This document shows, in pieces, positions 29,166 through 38,204 of a stretch of DNA of 64,000 nucleotides. The stretch spans positions 1,426,001-1,490,000 of the forward strand of contig NZ_CP035934.2 of assembly GCF_003024525.3 (NCBI RefSeq). The letters are read 5' to 3'. A program made the position numbers and the translations under genes. The notes below the pieces were generated by a model. That model ran no database searches. It saw nothing but the letters and a program-made list of their open reading frames with translations, and had not been told where the DNA came from. Positions within the stretch are counted from its first letter, which is position 1. Each line of letters begins with the position of its first letter. Source of the DNA: Acinetobacter cumulans. GTDB lineage: Bacteria > Pseudomonadota > Gammaproteobacteria > Pseudomonadales > Moraxellaceae.

Positions 29166-29471
29166 ATGGCACGTAGACCAAGAAGAAATCATTCAAATGA
29201 TTTTAAAGCTAAGGTAGCACTTGCTGCGATTAAAGCAGAAAAAACACTTGCTGAATTGAGTGCTGAGTTTGATGTTCATCAAAACCAAATTATTGACTGG
29301 AAAAATCAATTGATCTCAGCTTCCTCGCAAGCTTTCGATCAATCAAAAGCTCCAACAGAACCACCCATCGATCTAAAAAAACTACATGCAAAAATCGGTG
29401 AGCAGGCATTAGAAATTGATTTTTTAGAAGGTGTGTTGAAGAAACTGGGCCGCTTCAACCACAAAAGTTAA
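29166..29471 (+). CDS. IS3-family transposase OrfA, copy 2
   Basis: Identical in protein sequence to OrfA of copy 1: 101 residues, HTH plus leucine-zipper-like end, start ATG preceded by GGAG. It provides the DNA-binding part of OrfAB. Confidence 0.93.
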   Translation: MARRPRRNHSNDFKAKVALAAIKAEKTLAELSAEFDVHQNQIIDWKNQLISASSQAFDQSKAPTEPPIDLKKLHAKIGEQALEIDFLEGVLKKLGRFNHKS

Positions 29472-30298
29472 TCGACGACTCACTTCAGATTTCAGTATCT
29501 AAGCAAGCTAAGCTGCTGAAAGTCTCCCGTGGTTGTTATTACTATCGCCCAAAACCTGTGAGTGCATCAGATCTGAAGCTGATGCGATGTATTGATGAAT
29601 TACATATGCAATATCCTTTTGCAGGCAGTCGTATGATGCGTGATTTGTTGAATCGTCAAGGACATCATATAGGACGACGTCATACACGTACTTTAATGAA
29701 GAAAATGGGTATTCAGGCGTTATATTGCAAACCAAATTTAAGCCAGGCTAATCAAGCTCACCGTAAATATCCATATCTGCTCAAAGGATTGGCTATTCAG
29801 CGCAGTAATCAAGTGTGGTCTACGGATATAACGTATATCCCTATGGCAAAAGGCTTTGTTTATTTATGTGCTGTGATTGATTGGCATAGCCGCAAGGTAC
29901 TTGCGCATAGAGTATCGATTAGTATGGAGGTGGATTTTTGTATTTCGGCTTTAAATGAAGCGATTGAAAAATATGGTCGACCTGAAATATTTAATACAGA
30001 CCAAGGCAGCCAGTTTACCAGTGATGCATTTATTGATGTATTGAAATCAAATGGCATTCAAATCAGTATGGATGGTAAAGGTCGATGGGTAGATAATGTG
30101 ATGGTTGAACGATTATGGCGGAGCGTTAAATATGAAGAGGTGTATCTCAAAGCTTATAGCAGTGTCACAGATGCGAAAAAGCAATTAAGTGCATATTTTG
30201 AGTTTTATAATTTGAAACGACCTCATTCGAGTCTAGACAAAATGACACCAAATGAGTTTTACTATGATCAGCTACCCCAACAAAACAAGGTGGCTTAA
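29423..30298 (+). CDS. IS3-family transposase OrfB, copy 2 (made by -1 frameshift)
   Basis: Identical in protein sequence to OrfB of copy 1, with the same DDE catalytic residues and the same possible U-UUU-UUA slip site at 29420-29426. The first in-frame GTG is at 29558. The frame is intact. Confidence 0.9.
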   Translation, partial: FRRCVEETGPLQPQKLIDDSLQISVSKQAKLLKVSRGCYYYRPKPVSASDLKLMRCIDELHMQYPFAGSRMMRDLLNRQGHHIGRRHTRTLMKKMGIQALYCKPNLSQANQAHRKYPYLLKGLAIQRSNQVWSTDITYIPMAKGFVYLCAVIDWHSRKVLAHRVSISMEVDFCISALNEAIEKYGRPEIFNTDQGSQFTSDAFIDVLKSNGIQISMDGKGRWVDNVMVERLWRSVKYEEVYLKAYSSVTDAKKQLSAYFEFYNLKRPHSSLDKMTPNEFYYDQLPQQNKVA

Positions 30299-30362
30299 CT
30301 AGAGCGGAATATCACTTATAAATACGCTTTTAGTTGTTCAAACAAGTGGGACCACCTCTAAA

Positions 30363-30400
30363 CGACGTTTAACCTAGCGATTGGGCGTAAGGTGCGTTAA
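30363..30400 (+). pseudogene. 3' remnant of the gene split by the second insertion sequence
   Basis: After the AAA repeat, CGACGTTT and onward continue the broken frame as TTFNLAIGRKVR and a TAA stop. It is the detached C-terminus of the gene beginning at 28384. Confidence 0.7.
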
Positions 30401-30427
30401 GCATACTGGCTGGGTATGCTTATGCAC
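30392..30427. repeat. Hairpin next to the broken gene
   Basis: AAGCATAC and GTATGCTT pair perfectly around a 7-base loop, with outer arms GTGC and GCAC. There is no T-run, so it is not a standard terminator. The GGTGCGTTA-like arm resembles dispersed intergenic palindromes of gammaproteobacteria. Confidence 0.5.
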
Positions 30428-30476
30428 GATTAAAAACCAAGTCGTTGATACATATTGCTTGGGTATTAAGCCTCAC

Positions 30477-31346
30477 TTATAAGGCTGTTATGTATAGGTC
30501 TTGATATTGATGCAGGCTATCTGCATCTAAGCAATGTAGTTCATCTAAAAATGCAACATTAAAACTTCCAACCGTATTGGCACGTTCATAGGCTTTTTTA
30601 CCTGCAATTGCAAAATGTATATGTGCGGCCACAGTGCCTACCGTAGCGTTACTGACTGCACAATAGGCAGCTGTTAATGCACCTAATGCGCAGCCTGATG
30701 CTGTAATTTTCGGTTGTAGGAAAGAACCGCCTTTAACTTGAATAACTGCATTCAGTTCTTTAGATAAAATATAATCTGACTCACCTGAAATGGCGATGCA
30801 ACTTGCATATTCGAGTAATGATGTCGCTTGTAAATAAGCTTCAGCGCTGTCTAAGGTACTGTCTACACCTTTGGATTCGACTTGATTACCTGCAAGTGCA
30901 CTAATTTCAGAAGCATTGCCTCGAATCACAGTTGGTGCATATTGAATCAGCTGATTGGTCATTTCTGAGCGCCAAGGCAGAGCAGGTCCATAACCAACTG
31001 GGTCAAGTACCCAAGGCTTTGCAATTTGTTGTGCCGTTTGTGCCGCAATTTGCATGGCTTGCATCTGCTCAGAAGTAGGCATGCCTAAATTTATATTTAA
31101 AGCACTCGCAATTCGTACAAAGCTTTCTGCCTCGAAAGGGTTATCAATCATAGCTGGCGATGCGCCTGCAGCCAAAAGCACATTTGCAACATAATTATTG
31201 GCAACCCCATTGGTAATAATATGTACCAAAGGCTGTTGGGTTTGTAATTGTGTCCATGCTTCACAGACTTGCTCCATTAAGGGGGCGCTGAGGTCGCTTA
31301 AATGTTCAGTTGTGTTTAAGGGAAGCAAGGTTTCGAGTTGGTTCAT
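30477..31346 (-). CDS. thiM: Hydroxyethylthiazole kinase
   Basis: ThiM phosphorylates 4-methyl-5-(2-hydroxyethyl)thiazole in thiamine salvage. The 289-residue protein has the ribokinase-like landmarks HIITNGVANNYVANVLLAAG with ASPAM, WVLDPVGYGP, VIRGNASEISALAG, and the anion-hole and catalytic motif ITASGCALGALTAAY with Cys. ATG 31346 is chosen because the protein then starts MNQLETLLPL; the frame is open 37 codons further upstream, but that part overlaps the preceding gene. No thiD or thiE is adjacent and no TPP riboswitch was found. It is probably cotranscribed with the zinc-ribbon gene 13 bases upstream. Confidence 0.94.
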   Translation of the reverse strand: MNQLETLLPLNTTEHLSDLSAPLMEQVCEAWTQLQTQQPLVHIITNGVANNYVANVLLAAGASPAMIDNPFEAESFVRIASALNINLGMPTSEQMQAMQIAAQTAQQIAKPWVLDPVGYGPALPWRSEMTNQLIQYAPTVIRGNASEISALAGNQVESKGVDSTLDSAEAYLQATSLLEYASCIAISGESDYILSKELNAVIQVKGGSFLQPKITASGCALGALTAAYCAVSNATVGTVAAHIHFAIAGKKAYERANTVGSFNVAFLDELHCLDADSLHQYQDLYITAL

Positions 31347-31359
31347 GAGCTGATTGTCC

Positions 31360-32517
31360 CTAACGCGTGAAATAGTGATCTTGATGTTTACAATTGCGAC
31401 AGAAAAGCGTGACATAATCAGAGGCATCGTAATCGACAGAGAGTTCTTCAGAGCCACAGTGGATGCAACGTTTGTTGGAATGGAAACTCAAACGCGCTTC
31501 AATTTTTTTCCAAGAACGCCATACTGGCTGGAAAAAAATCCGTTCGTCATAGCCCAAAAAGCGGTAAAACAAAATTTGGCTCATTTTGCTCAATGGCATT
31601 TGGGGTGGGCGTGGCAGAGTGCTGGTTTCCCATTTTTCTGTCAAGCTACGCTCTCGATATTGCTGTAAGGTTTTTTTTAATAAGTTGGTATTAATAAAGT
31701 TTTCGTTACGCGCTTGCAGTGCATTTTTTTGATACAGGTATTCTAAGGCCGTTTGGATCAAGTAATAAATCTGTCCAATTGCCAGCCCATCCATTAATTG
31801 ATAACAAAATGCACGGAAGGTTTTATTGCCCGCAATTTGGATTCCCCACGAGCGACAATAAAACTGCATAAATTGAATAATTTCTTGATACAACACCGTG
31901 TAAAGTGCATCTTTCACTTCTTCGGCATTTTTAAATGGCACACCCATAGAGAGGTTTTCATAAAACCACAACCGTAATTGGTGCGTAATGCTAAATAGGC
32001 TTGGTTCTGAGTAGCCATCTAAGCGAATATTCAGATAATACTGCTGTGCTTGGGCAGCAAAGTCTTTGCAGATTAATACTTGCTCTTTTACTAGATATTT
32101 AATAATTGAGTTCTGAAAGAGATAATTTGGCGTTATTGGGTAATATTTTATTTGATCCCAATCGATAAATTCATGATGAGTAGTATGTTCTTGCACAAGG
32201 TCATCTAAAAGCGCTAATAAAAACAGCTTTTGCATAAAGCTCAATTGACTGAGTTCATATTCATGCTGATCTTTTTGGCGTAGCTTACGTTGCTCCTGTA
32301 ATCGGGATTCCGCCATCAGCTTTTTACGCTGTGCTAAGCATTTTTCACAGTGGCATGTGCGTTGTTGCTCTGGAAATATTTGGTGCTGACAGTGACTACA
32401 TTCAAAATAATTGATTTCTTGATCGTATTGTTCGGCTTCCGTCCAAAACATTGCAGCATGGCAGAGTGGGCACGTTGTGCTCGCATCCAGCTGTTTTTGT
32501 AGAACGTTTAAAGTCAT
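31360..32517 (-). CDS. Hypothetical protein with zinc ribbons at both ends
   Basis: A 385-residue soluble protein. The N-terminus has CPLCHAAMFW, ECSHCQHQIF and CHCEKCLAQ (six or seven Cys in the first 60 residues), then a charged, probably coiled-coil stretch (RKKLMAESRLQEQRKLRQKD). A largely helical centre rich in Tyr, Gln and Leu follows, and the C-terminus has a second ribbon, CIHCGSEELSVDYDASDYVTLFCRNCK as two CxxC pairs. The family is not recognised. Its position 13 bases before thiM suggests a shared transcript, but a role in thiamine salvage is not shown. Paired ribbons suggest nucleic-acid or protein binding. Confidence 0.8.
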   Translation of the reverse strand: MTLNVLQKQLDASTTCPLCHAAMFWTEAEQYDQEINYFECSHCQHQIFPEQQRTCHCEKCLAQRKKLMAESRLQEQRKLRQKDQHEYELSQLSFMQKLFLLALLDDLVQEHTTHHEFIDWDQIKYYPITPNYLFQNSIIKYLVKEQVLICKDFAAQAQQYYLNIRLDGYSEPSLFSITHQLRLWFYENLSMGVPFKNAEEVKDALYTVLYQEIIQFMQFYCRSWGIQIAGNKTFRAFCYQLMDGLAIGQIYYLIQTALEYLYQKNALQARNENFINTNLLKKTLQQYRERSLTEKWETSTLPRPPQMPLSKMSQILFYRFLGYDERIFFQPVWRSWKKIEARLSFHSNKRCIHCGSEELSVDYDASDYVTLFCRNCKHQDHYFTR

Positions 32518-32764
32518 AACCTAAGTCATCAAATCAAAGAGAAAGTGAATTGATTATACACCGTTGTCATTCGGTGCTAAGGGTTAAATTTAAGCGCCTA
32601 TAAAGGATGAATCCTGTATAAAGCGACGTATAAAAATCAGCTTTACACAGGGTATGCGTGGTTTAAGCGTACTAAGGTCATAGCATTAGATGTCCTTTAG
32701 CACTTTTCATATCTTGGCAATCCTTTATCTCCTGATCAGTTAGTAGAGACTGCTGTAACTGTTT

Positions 32765-33028
32765 TTAGTAAGCTGCAGGGCATGGTAATGATTCATCTTC
32801 CTCACCGAGTTGTTTTGCATCAATCAATGCTTGGACTTTCTTTGTGGGGATTTTTTTGCCTCCTAAATGCTCATAGCTATTTAATATTGCGCTAACTTCA
32901 TAGGTTTGTAGGGGAATACCTTCGCAGCTCATAAACATAGCAATCACTTTGTGATCAATATTTGCTGCATCCAGTGCTTGTAGTGCTTTCACGTTTTCTA
33001 CGCGTACAATGTGATCTTTTAAATACAT
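32765..33028 (-). CDS. Small conserved hypothetical protein
   Basis: An 87-residue protein, MYLKDHIVRVENVKALQALD, preceded on the minus strand by a good ribosome binding site (GAGGTG). No signal peptide or membrane segment is seen, and the C-terminus is acidic with the ending LPCPAAY. The function is unknown. It is transcribed in the same direction as the zinc-ribbon gene but 247 bases away, so probably separately. Confidence 0.65.
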   Translation of the reverse strand: MYLKDHIVRVENVKALQALDAANIDHKVIAMFMSCEGIPLQTYEVSAILNSYEHLGGKKIPTKKVQALIDAKQLGEEDESLPCPAAY

Positions 33029-33712
33029 GGAGCACCTCTTTTTTGTTTTCAGTAAATTTTATTGTGAACTTTGTTCAGCTAGATAAAAGCAATAACTGTG
33101 CACAAAATGTACGAATTAAGAAATTTAGCGTGAATTAATTTTAATTATGTTGCTAAGTTGTTTAAAAATAAAAACTATTTATTGGGTGATACTTTAAAAT
33201 TCAACATTTTAAAGCTTTGGAATTTATAGGATTGAGTTTAAATGCTGGCTGAACTCCAGCAGCTTTGTCATCTAGATGCACCATGAAAAGAATAAAATGA
33301 TATGGCTTGGTGCATGTACGGTGTTGCTATGAGCTTGCTTCAATCAGAGTAAATTTTGCCTAGAATTAGATACTAGATTTGCATGAAATTTGACCTGGAT
33401 AACGTGTGTATTTTCCTAAAGTTTTAGTGAATTTGTTATTTAGGTGTATGTTCGCTGATAAAACTTAATTAGCGTGCTTAAGAGCTGTTGCGCTTACAAT
33501 TGTATTGTGAGCTTGGTTTTTAATCTGCGCAAATATACAGCGGGCATCATAAATATTCAGCGAAAGCAATTGAAATGAGTGCGCTTTATTCCCATATACA
33601 TTACAAATGAAATGCACAGACAGCTAGAAAAACTTATCGTATGATCTAATGCATTGCCCATTTTAAGAATCGTCAGCTGTCTAGACGTTTAAATAAAGGA
33701 TTAGGACTCTAT
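33029..33712 (+). promoter_or_regulatory. Long intergenic region upstream of pepN
   Basis: 684 bases between two divergent genes with no ORF I can support. It contains a small hairpin (GCTGG/CCAGC near 33246) and a wider inverted repeat TGCACCA/TGGTGCA near 33277-33314, neither with a T-run. The promoters of both flanking genes should lie here, pepN's probably in the last 150 bases. I saw no tRNA or known riboswitch. Confidence 0.35.
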
Positions 33713-36322
33713 ATGAATATTGCAGCACATCCAGTAGTTGAAGCAGACCAAACTGTTTATTTAAAAGATTATCAAAAGCCGTCTTTCCTTGTAGATTCTA
33801 TTCAGCTAGATATTCAAGTCTTTGATGACAAAACGCATGTTTACGCCAAACTCGATATGCAACGCCAAACGGCAGGCGATCTTGTTCTTTTAGGCCGAGA
33901 CTTGCAACTACAATCCATCAAAGTGAATGGTCAAGTTTTAGCAGAAAATGAATATCAACTCGACACAGAACAACTGTCAATTGCGAATGCACCTGAACAT
34001 GCTGTAATTGAAACGCATGTCATTATTCATCCAGAATCGAATACACAACTTGAAGGTTTATATTTGGCGGGTGGTGATTTATTCGTTACCCAAAATGAGC
34101 CTGAAGGTTTCCGTAAAATTACCTTTTACCCAGACCGTCCAGATGTGTTGTCGGTATTTACCACACGCGTAGAGGCAGATAAAAAATTCCCTGTGCTTTT
34201 GGCTAATGGTAACTTGATTGAAGCTGGTGAGGCGGGTGAAGGTCGTCACTATACGGTATGGCAAGATCCAACCAAAAAACCTGCTTATTTATTTGCCTGC
34301 GTTATTGGTGATTTAGCTGTATTAAAGGACTCATACGTCACTTCTGAAGGGCGTAATGTTGCCTTAGAAATTTATGCAGAAGAAAAAGATATCGCGAAAT
34401 GTCATATTGCGATGGAAGCCTTAAAGCACTCTATGCGTTGGGATGAAGAACACTACGGTCGTCCTTATGACTTAGATAACTATATGATTGTCGCAACTAG
34501 CGCTTTCAATATGGGCGCAATGGAAAATAAAGGCCTGAATATTTTTAATACTTCATGTGTATTGGCAGATGAAGAATATACAACGGATGCTGCCATTATG
34601 CGTGTGCAGTCAGTAATTGCGCATGAGTACTTCCACAACTGGACAGGTAATCGAATTACTTGCCGTGACTGGTTTCAATTGTGCCTAAAAGAAGGCTTAA
34701 CGGTGTTCCGTGACCAGTCTTTCTCTGAAGACCTACAATCAGCTGCGGTACAGCGTATTGATGATGTTGCTGTACTTAAAGCGCATCAATTCCCAGAAGA
34801 TTCAGGCCCGCTGTCGCATCCGCCACGCCCTGACCATTTTGTTGAAATTAATAACTTCTATACGGCAACAGTCTATGAAAAAGGCGCTGAAATTAACCGC
34901 ATGATGGCGACTTTGCTCGGCAAAGAAAAATTCCGTGCCGGTACAGATGAATACTTCAAGCGCCATGATGGTCAAGCAGTAACGGTTGAAGATTGGGTAG
35001 CTGCTTTAACTGCAGGTTCGGGTGTAGATTTATCCAGCTTCCTGATTTGGTATAACCAACCAGGTACACCAAAATTAGAAGCGCAGGGTGAATACGATGC
35101 AACTGCACAAACTTACCGTTTAAGCTTAAAGCAAAGCCTAAAAGCACATCCTAAATATCCAAATTTAAAAGCAGTGCCGATTCCAGTGGCGCTTGCACTC
35201 TTTAATAAAGCGTCTGGCGAGCAATTGGTGTTAAATTCTGATGCATTGTTCGAAAACGCCGTAAAAGATGGTGTGTATTTATTTGATCAAGATGAAGCTG
35301 TGATCGAATTTACAGGCGTAAAAGCACAACCTGTTGTTTCATTGCTACGTAGTTTCTCTGCGCCTGTAAACTTAGTCTTTAATTATGCCGATGAAGAACT
35401 TGCATTTTTAATGCAGTATGAAACCAATGGCTTTAACCAGTGGCAAGCAACCCAAACGTTATTGGAACGTATTTTACTCAATGATCATGCAGCAGATATT
35501 TATATCCAAGCCATGAAACATACCGTGCCAGAAGTGATTGCAAAAGATCCGTTGTTAGCGTCACGTTTATTTGATGTTCCAACAGAGGGTTATTTGGGTA
35601 GTCGTATTGATACGGACTACAACCCTGAAGCAGTCAAAGAAAAACGGAATGCACTATTGGATACTTTGGCGCGTGAGTTTGGTGCATTTTGCAAAGAAAC
35701 TTATTTGGCACTTGATCCTGACACGCAAAAAGAGTTTTCTCAAGCGATGGGTATTCGTGCACTAAAAAATATACTTTTGGGCATGATTGCACGTCAGGGC
35801 GATGCAGAAGCATTCGAGTTGGCAAATGCACAGTATCAAAATACGGGCAATATGTCTGAGCGTTTAGGTGCGCTACGTGTATTGGTTTGGAATGATGCGC
35901 CGCAAGCCAAAGAAGCATTGGCGGATTTCTATGCACGCTTTAAAGATGAAGCATTGTCGATGGATCAATGGTTCATGGTGCAGGCAGCGCATCCGAAAGC
36001 GACAGCTGAATCTATTCAGGCATTAACGCAGCATCCGGATTATGATTTGAAAGTGCCGAACCGTATCCGCGCAGTATCCGGCGGCTTGAATGCCAATCCT
36101 GTAAATACATGGAGCTTTGGCGTGCAGCATTTTATTGGGCTTGCGAAGTACCTTGATGAGAAAAACCCAATTGTCGGTTCACGTTTATTGCAAGCGTTGT
36201 CACGTTGGTACACTTTGGCAGAACCACAGCGCTCGGTGGTAAAAGCGGAATTGGAGGCTTTAAAACCTCAAGTAAAATCTAAAAACGTATCAGAAACTCT
36301 GAACAGTATGTTAAGCGTATAG
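33713..36322 (+). CDS. pepN: Aminopeptidase N
   Basis: An 869-residue M1-family zinc aminopeptidase of the cytoplasm, removing N-terminal residues from peptides during protein turnover. The exopeptidase motif GAMEN is at about residue 267, and the zinc site HEYFHNWTGNR with the downstream Glu in LKEGLTVFRDQ is at about 304-327. The remaining C-terminal helical domain has the length of E. coli PepN (870). It ends in a strong terminator and is monocistronic. Confidence 0.97.
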   Translation: MNIAAHPVVEADQTVYLKDYQKPSFLVDSIQLDIQVFDDKTHVYAKLDMQRQTAGDLVLLGRDLQLQSIKVNGQVLAENEYQLDTEQLSIANAPEHAVIETHVIIHPESNTQLEGLYLAGGDLFVTQNEPEGFRKITFYPDRPDVLSVFTTRVEADKKFPVLLANGNLIEAGEAGEGRHYTVWQDPTKKPAYLFACVIGDLAVLKDSYVTSEGRNVALEIYAEEKDIAKCHIAMEALKHSMRWDEEHYGRPYDLDNYMIVATSAFNMGAMENKGLNIFNTSCVLADEEYTTDAAIMRVQSVIAHEYFHNWTGNRITCRDWFQLCLKEGLTVFRDQSFSEDLQSAAVQRIDDVAVLKAHQFPEDSGPLSHPPRPDHFVEINNFYTATVYEKGAEINRMMATLLGKEKFRAGTDEYFKRHDGQAVTVEDWVAALTAGSGVDLSSFLIWYNQPGTPKLEAQGEYDATAQTYRLSLKQSLKAHPKYPNLKAVPIPVALALFNKASGEQLVLNSDALFENAVKDGVYLFDQDEAVIEFTGVKAQPVVSLLRSFSAPVNLVFNYADEELAFLMQYETNGFNQWQATQTLLERILLNDHAADIYIQAMKHTVPEVIAKDPLLASRLFDVPTEGYLGSRIDTDYNPEAVKEKRNALLDTLAREFGAFCKETYLALDPDTQKEFSQAMGIRALKNILLGMIARQGDAEAFELANAQYQNTGNMSERLGALRVLVWNDAPQAKEALADFYARFKDEALSMDQWFMVQAAHPKATAESIQALTQHPDYDLKVPNRIRAVSGGLNANPVNTWSFGVQHFIGLAKYLDEKNPIVGSRLLQALSRWYTLAEPQRSVVKAELEALKPQVKSKNVSETLNSMLSV

Positions 36323-36341
36323 TGTGAAAGGGTTAGCTTAA

Positions 36342-36368
36342 AGCCGGATGTTCGCATCCGGTTTTTTT
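36342..36368 (+). terminator. Intrinsic terminator after pepN
   Basis: CCGGATG-TTCG-CATCCGG followed by seven T; a stable UUCG tetraloop. Confidence 0.93.
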
Positions 36369-36650
36369 ATGTCTATTGTGTATATAAAGTTAATTTAAAG
36401 AATAAATTTAAACTTATGAAATAAAAAAACATCTTGTAAAAATGATATTTTTTTAAATGAGGTATATTGAATAATTCATTGTTTTAATAATGCTAAATTA
36501 TTAAATTTACGTGAAAAGTGTTATGTATTTCACATTTTAGGAGTACAATTATTTAAATACATTACATTTTATAGTGTCTGACTGTAATAAATGTATCAAG
36601 TGAAAGAGTTGATGAGACTCAGTTAGTGTGAGCGAAATTTTGAGGCTGTT
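36369..36650 (+). promoter_or_regulatory. AT-rich region before a small conserved gene
   Basis: With the terminator, this makes 328 bases without a gene between pepN and the 68-residue ORF. It is strongly AT-rich. Nothing beyond a likely promoter for the next gene could be recognised. Confidence 0.3.
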
Positions 36651-36857
36651 ATGTTAGTTAAAGTTGAAGATGGCTTTTATTTAAATACCCAACATATTAT
36701 TGCAGTGCGAATTTCTAAGAGTCAAAGTGGCGGTTTTACCGTTGCAACAGAGTACACCCCAAACAGCGTGCAAAAAAATGCAGTATTCGAAAAGCATTTT
36801 GATACTGGCTTAGAGGCAGAAGTATTTTTGCAACATTTGCATAAAGCTATGAGTTAA
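36651..36857 (+). CDS. Small conserved hypothetical protein
   Basis: A 68-residue protein, MLVKVEDGFYLNTQHIIAVR, with an alternating beta-like N-terminal half and a helical end (LEAEVFLQHLHKAMS). It is preceded by GAGGC and followed by a clear terminator, making a monocistronic unit. The function is unknown; the fold resembles small beta-strand regulators only in a general way. Confidence 0.7.
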   Translation: MLVKVEDGFYLNTQHIIAVRISKSQSGGFTVATEYTPNSVQKNAVFEKHFDTGLEAEVFLQHLHKAMS

Positions 36858-36877
36858 TTCAAATTTCAAGTGATATT

Positions 36878-36906
36878 AAAAATCCTTCAATAGAAGGATT
36901 TTTTTA
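36878..36906 (+). terminator. Intrinsic terminator after the 68-residue ORF
   Basis: AAAATCCTTC-AATA-GAAGGATTTT with a continuing T-run. Confidence 0.9.
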
Positions 36907-36981
36907 TACAAAATTACAATTTAGTCTGTAAGTAGACTGCTTTATAGTAAGTGAATAAAACAAAAAACAAGGAAAATTCAC

Positions 36982-37431
36982 ATGCTTCAGGAACCTTCTC
37001 AATATGCAGGATTTTGGATCCGTACAGGCGCGTGTATTATCGATTCCTTTATTTTATTGATTATCATGTTGTTTCTTCTTTTTTGGTTTTACCAAGGGGA
37101 TTGGGATTTAATTTTAGATACGGGACGTTCTGAGCAATTATCCGTATTATGGTTTGATGTCACGATTAATTATATTTTACCTTTTATTTTAACTTTATTG
37201 GTCTGGCACATTTGGTCGGCATCGCCTGGGAAAATTCTTTTGGGGCTTAAAATTGTAGATGCCACCACAGGTGACAAAATAAAACCCTTACAATCGTTGA
37301 TACGTTATTTGGGCTATTTCCCTTCATCATTGGTATTTGGGTTGGGTTTAATTTGGGTTGCATTTGATCAAAAGAAACAAGGTTGGCATGACAAAATGGC
37401 CAATACCGTAGTTATTAAAAGCAATGAATAA
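36982..37431 (+). CDS. RDD family membrane protein
   Basis: A 149-residue RDD-domain protein with three predicted membrane segments. The family signature is seen in FWIRTGACIIDSFILLII (RDD-like R and D), LVWHIWSASPGKILLGLKIVDATTG in the middle and FDQKKQGWHDKMANTVVIK at the end. RDD proteins are small inner membrane proteins, some of them proposed Na+/H+ antiporters, but this one has no assigned transport role. It is monocistronic. Confidence 0.87.
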   Translation: MLQEPSQYAGFWIRTGACIIDSFILLIIMLFLLFWFYQGDWDLILDTGRSEQLSVLWFDVTINYILPFILTLLVWHIWSASPGKILLGLKIVDATTGDKIKPLQSLIRYLGYFPSSLVFGLGLIWVAFDQKKQGWHDKMANTVVIKSNE

Positions 37432-37588
37432 ATTGTAGTTTGGTCAAAAAATGAATAAAACTTTGATTGGAATGAACCGCAATAAATTAATCTGCGGGAT
37501 AGGATTATTGTAAGTCACTAGATTCTAAAAAAGCATTTTCTACATTGGCACGAGTAAAGCTTTAAATTTTATGCTGTTATTGAGATGT

Positions 37589-37622
37589 AAAAAGCCCAAT
37601 CGAAAAGGATTGGGCTTTTTTT
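37589..37622. terminator. Bidirectional terminator between the RDD gene and the UspA genes
   Basis: AAAAAGCCCAAT and ATTGGGCTTTTT form a long stem with an 9-base loop region, an A-run on one side and a T-run on the other. The flanking genes converge on it. Confidence 0.88.
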
Positions 37623-37643
37623 AATTATATTTTTTGCTTGAAT

Positions 37644-38090
37644 TTAGACTTTGACAATTAGTACAGGAATTGGTGATTGGGTCAGAACATTTTGAGCCAC
37701 ACTGCCGAGCATAACTTTTTGAATACCTCTGCGACCATGAGACCCCATAATAATTAAGTCTGCATTGACTTCATCAGCCACTTGAATAATACCTTGTGAA
37801 GGAGATACCCCATGAATAAGTTTGATATTCACACTGAGGCCATCACGAACAAAAGATTGTTTTACATCTTCTAGGCGCTCTTTGGCATTCTTTTCTGCTT
37901 GCATAAAGTAGTCCGTAATTGCTGGGGCAACTTTATAAAAATCGACACCAACAAAGGGATCAATTGCAATCACGCTCATGATAGTGACTTGACTTTTTAG
38001 GTCTTGTGCCAAGCTTAAGGCTTGTTCTACAGCAGCATAAGCCATAGGGGATTCATCTAAAGCAACAAGAATGTGTGAATATGCGCTCAT
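37644..38090 (-). CDS. Universal stress protein (UspA family), copy 1
   Basis: A 148-residue UspA-domain protein. The nucleotide-binding pattern G-2x-G-9x-G(S/T) appears as GSHGRRGIQKVMLGSVAQNVL, and the N-terminal HILVALDESPMAYAAVEQAL carries the conserved Asp. ATP-binding members act in stress survival. It is 114 bases downstream of a closely related paralogue in the same direction, so the pair arose by tandem duplication, though each may have its own promoter. Confidence 0.93.
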   Translation of the reverse strand: MSAYSHILVALDESPMAYAAVEQALSLAQDLKSQVTIMSVIAIDPFVGVDFYKVAPAITDYFMQAEKNAKERLEDVKQSFVRDGLSVNIKLIHGVSPSQGIIQVADEVNADLIIMGSHGRRGIQKVMLGSVAQNVLTQSPIPVLIVKV

Positions 38091-38204
38091 GTTAGACTCC
38101 TTAAGTCATCACATTATTATGGTGATGCATTCATAAAAAAACGTGTGATTTTTGTGTTGTTGTAAATCGCTTAAAACGGTGACTCATTGGGGTCGTAGTG
38201 AGTT

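Larger units (their letters stand above)
29078..30359 (+). mobile_element. IS3-family insertion sequence, copy 2 (1,282 bp)
   Basis: Appears base-for-base the same as copy 1 where I compared them, with identical predicted proteins, in the same orientation 4,194 bases downstream. The flanks give a 3-bp target repeat AAA (29075-29077 and 30360-30362). It sits inside the 3' end of a coding gene. The apparent identity shows that at least one copy moved recently. Confidence 0.94.

Noticed and set aside
24884..30359. A composite transposon carrying the TerC-like gene
   Set aside because: Each element has its own target repeat and these differ, which fits two independent insertions better; the outer ends do not share one repeat.
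31354..31668. 104-codon plus-strand frame opposite thiM and the zinc-ribbon gene
   Set aside because: Both minus-strand genes have clear family features or Cys motifs; the plus-strand frame does not.
32518..32764. TPP riboswitch upstream of the thiM transcript
   Set aside because: No CTGAGA-type core or matching stem was found on the minus strand in this region.
32660..32880. Plus-strand frame reading LGNPLSPDQLVETAVTVFSK across the end of the 87-residue gene
   Set aside because: It lacks a start codon and ribosome binding site, continues antisense to a better-supported gene, and is short. It could be a gene relic, but I cannot show it.
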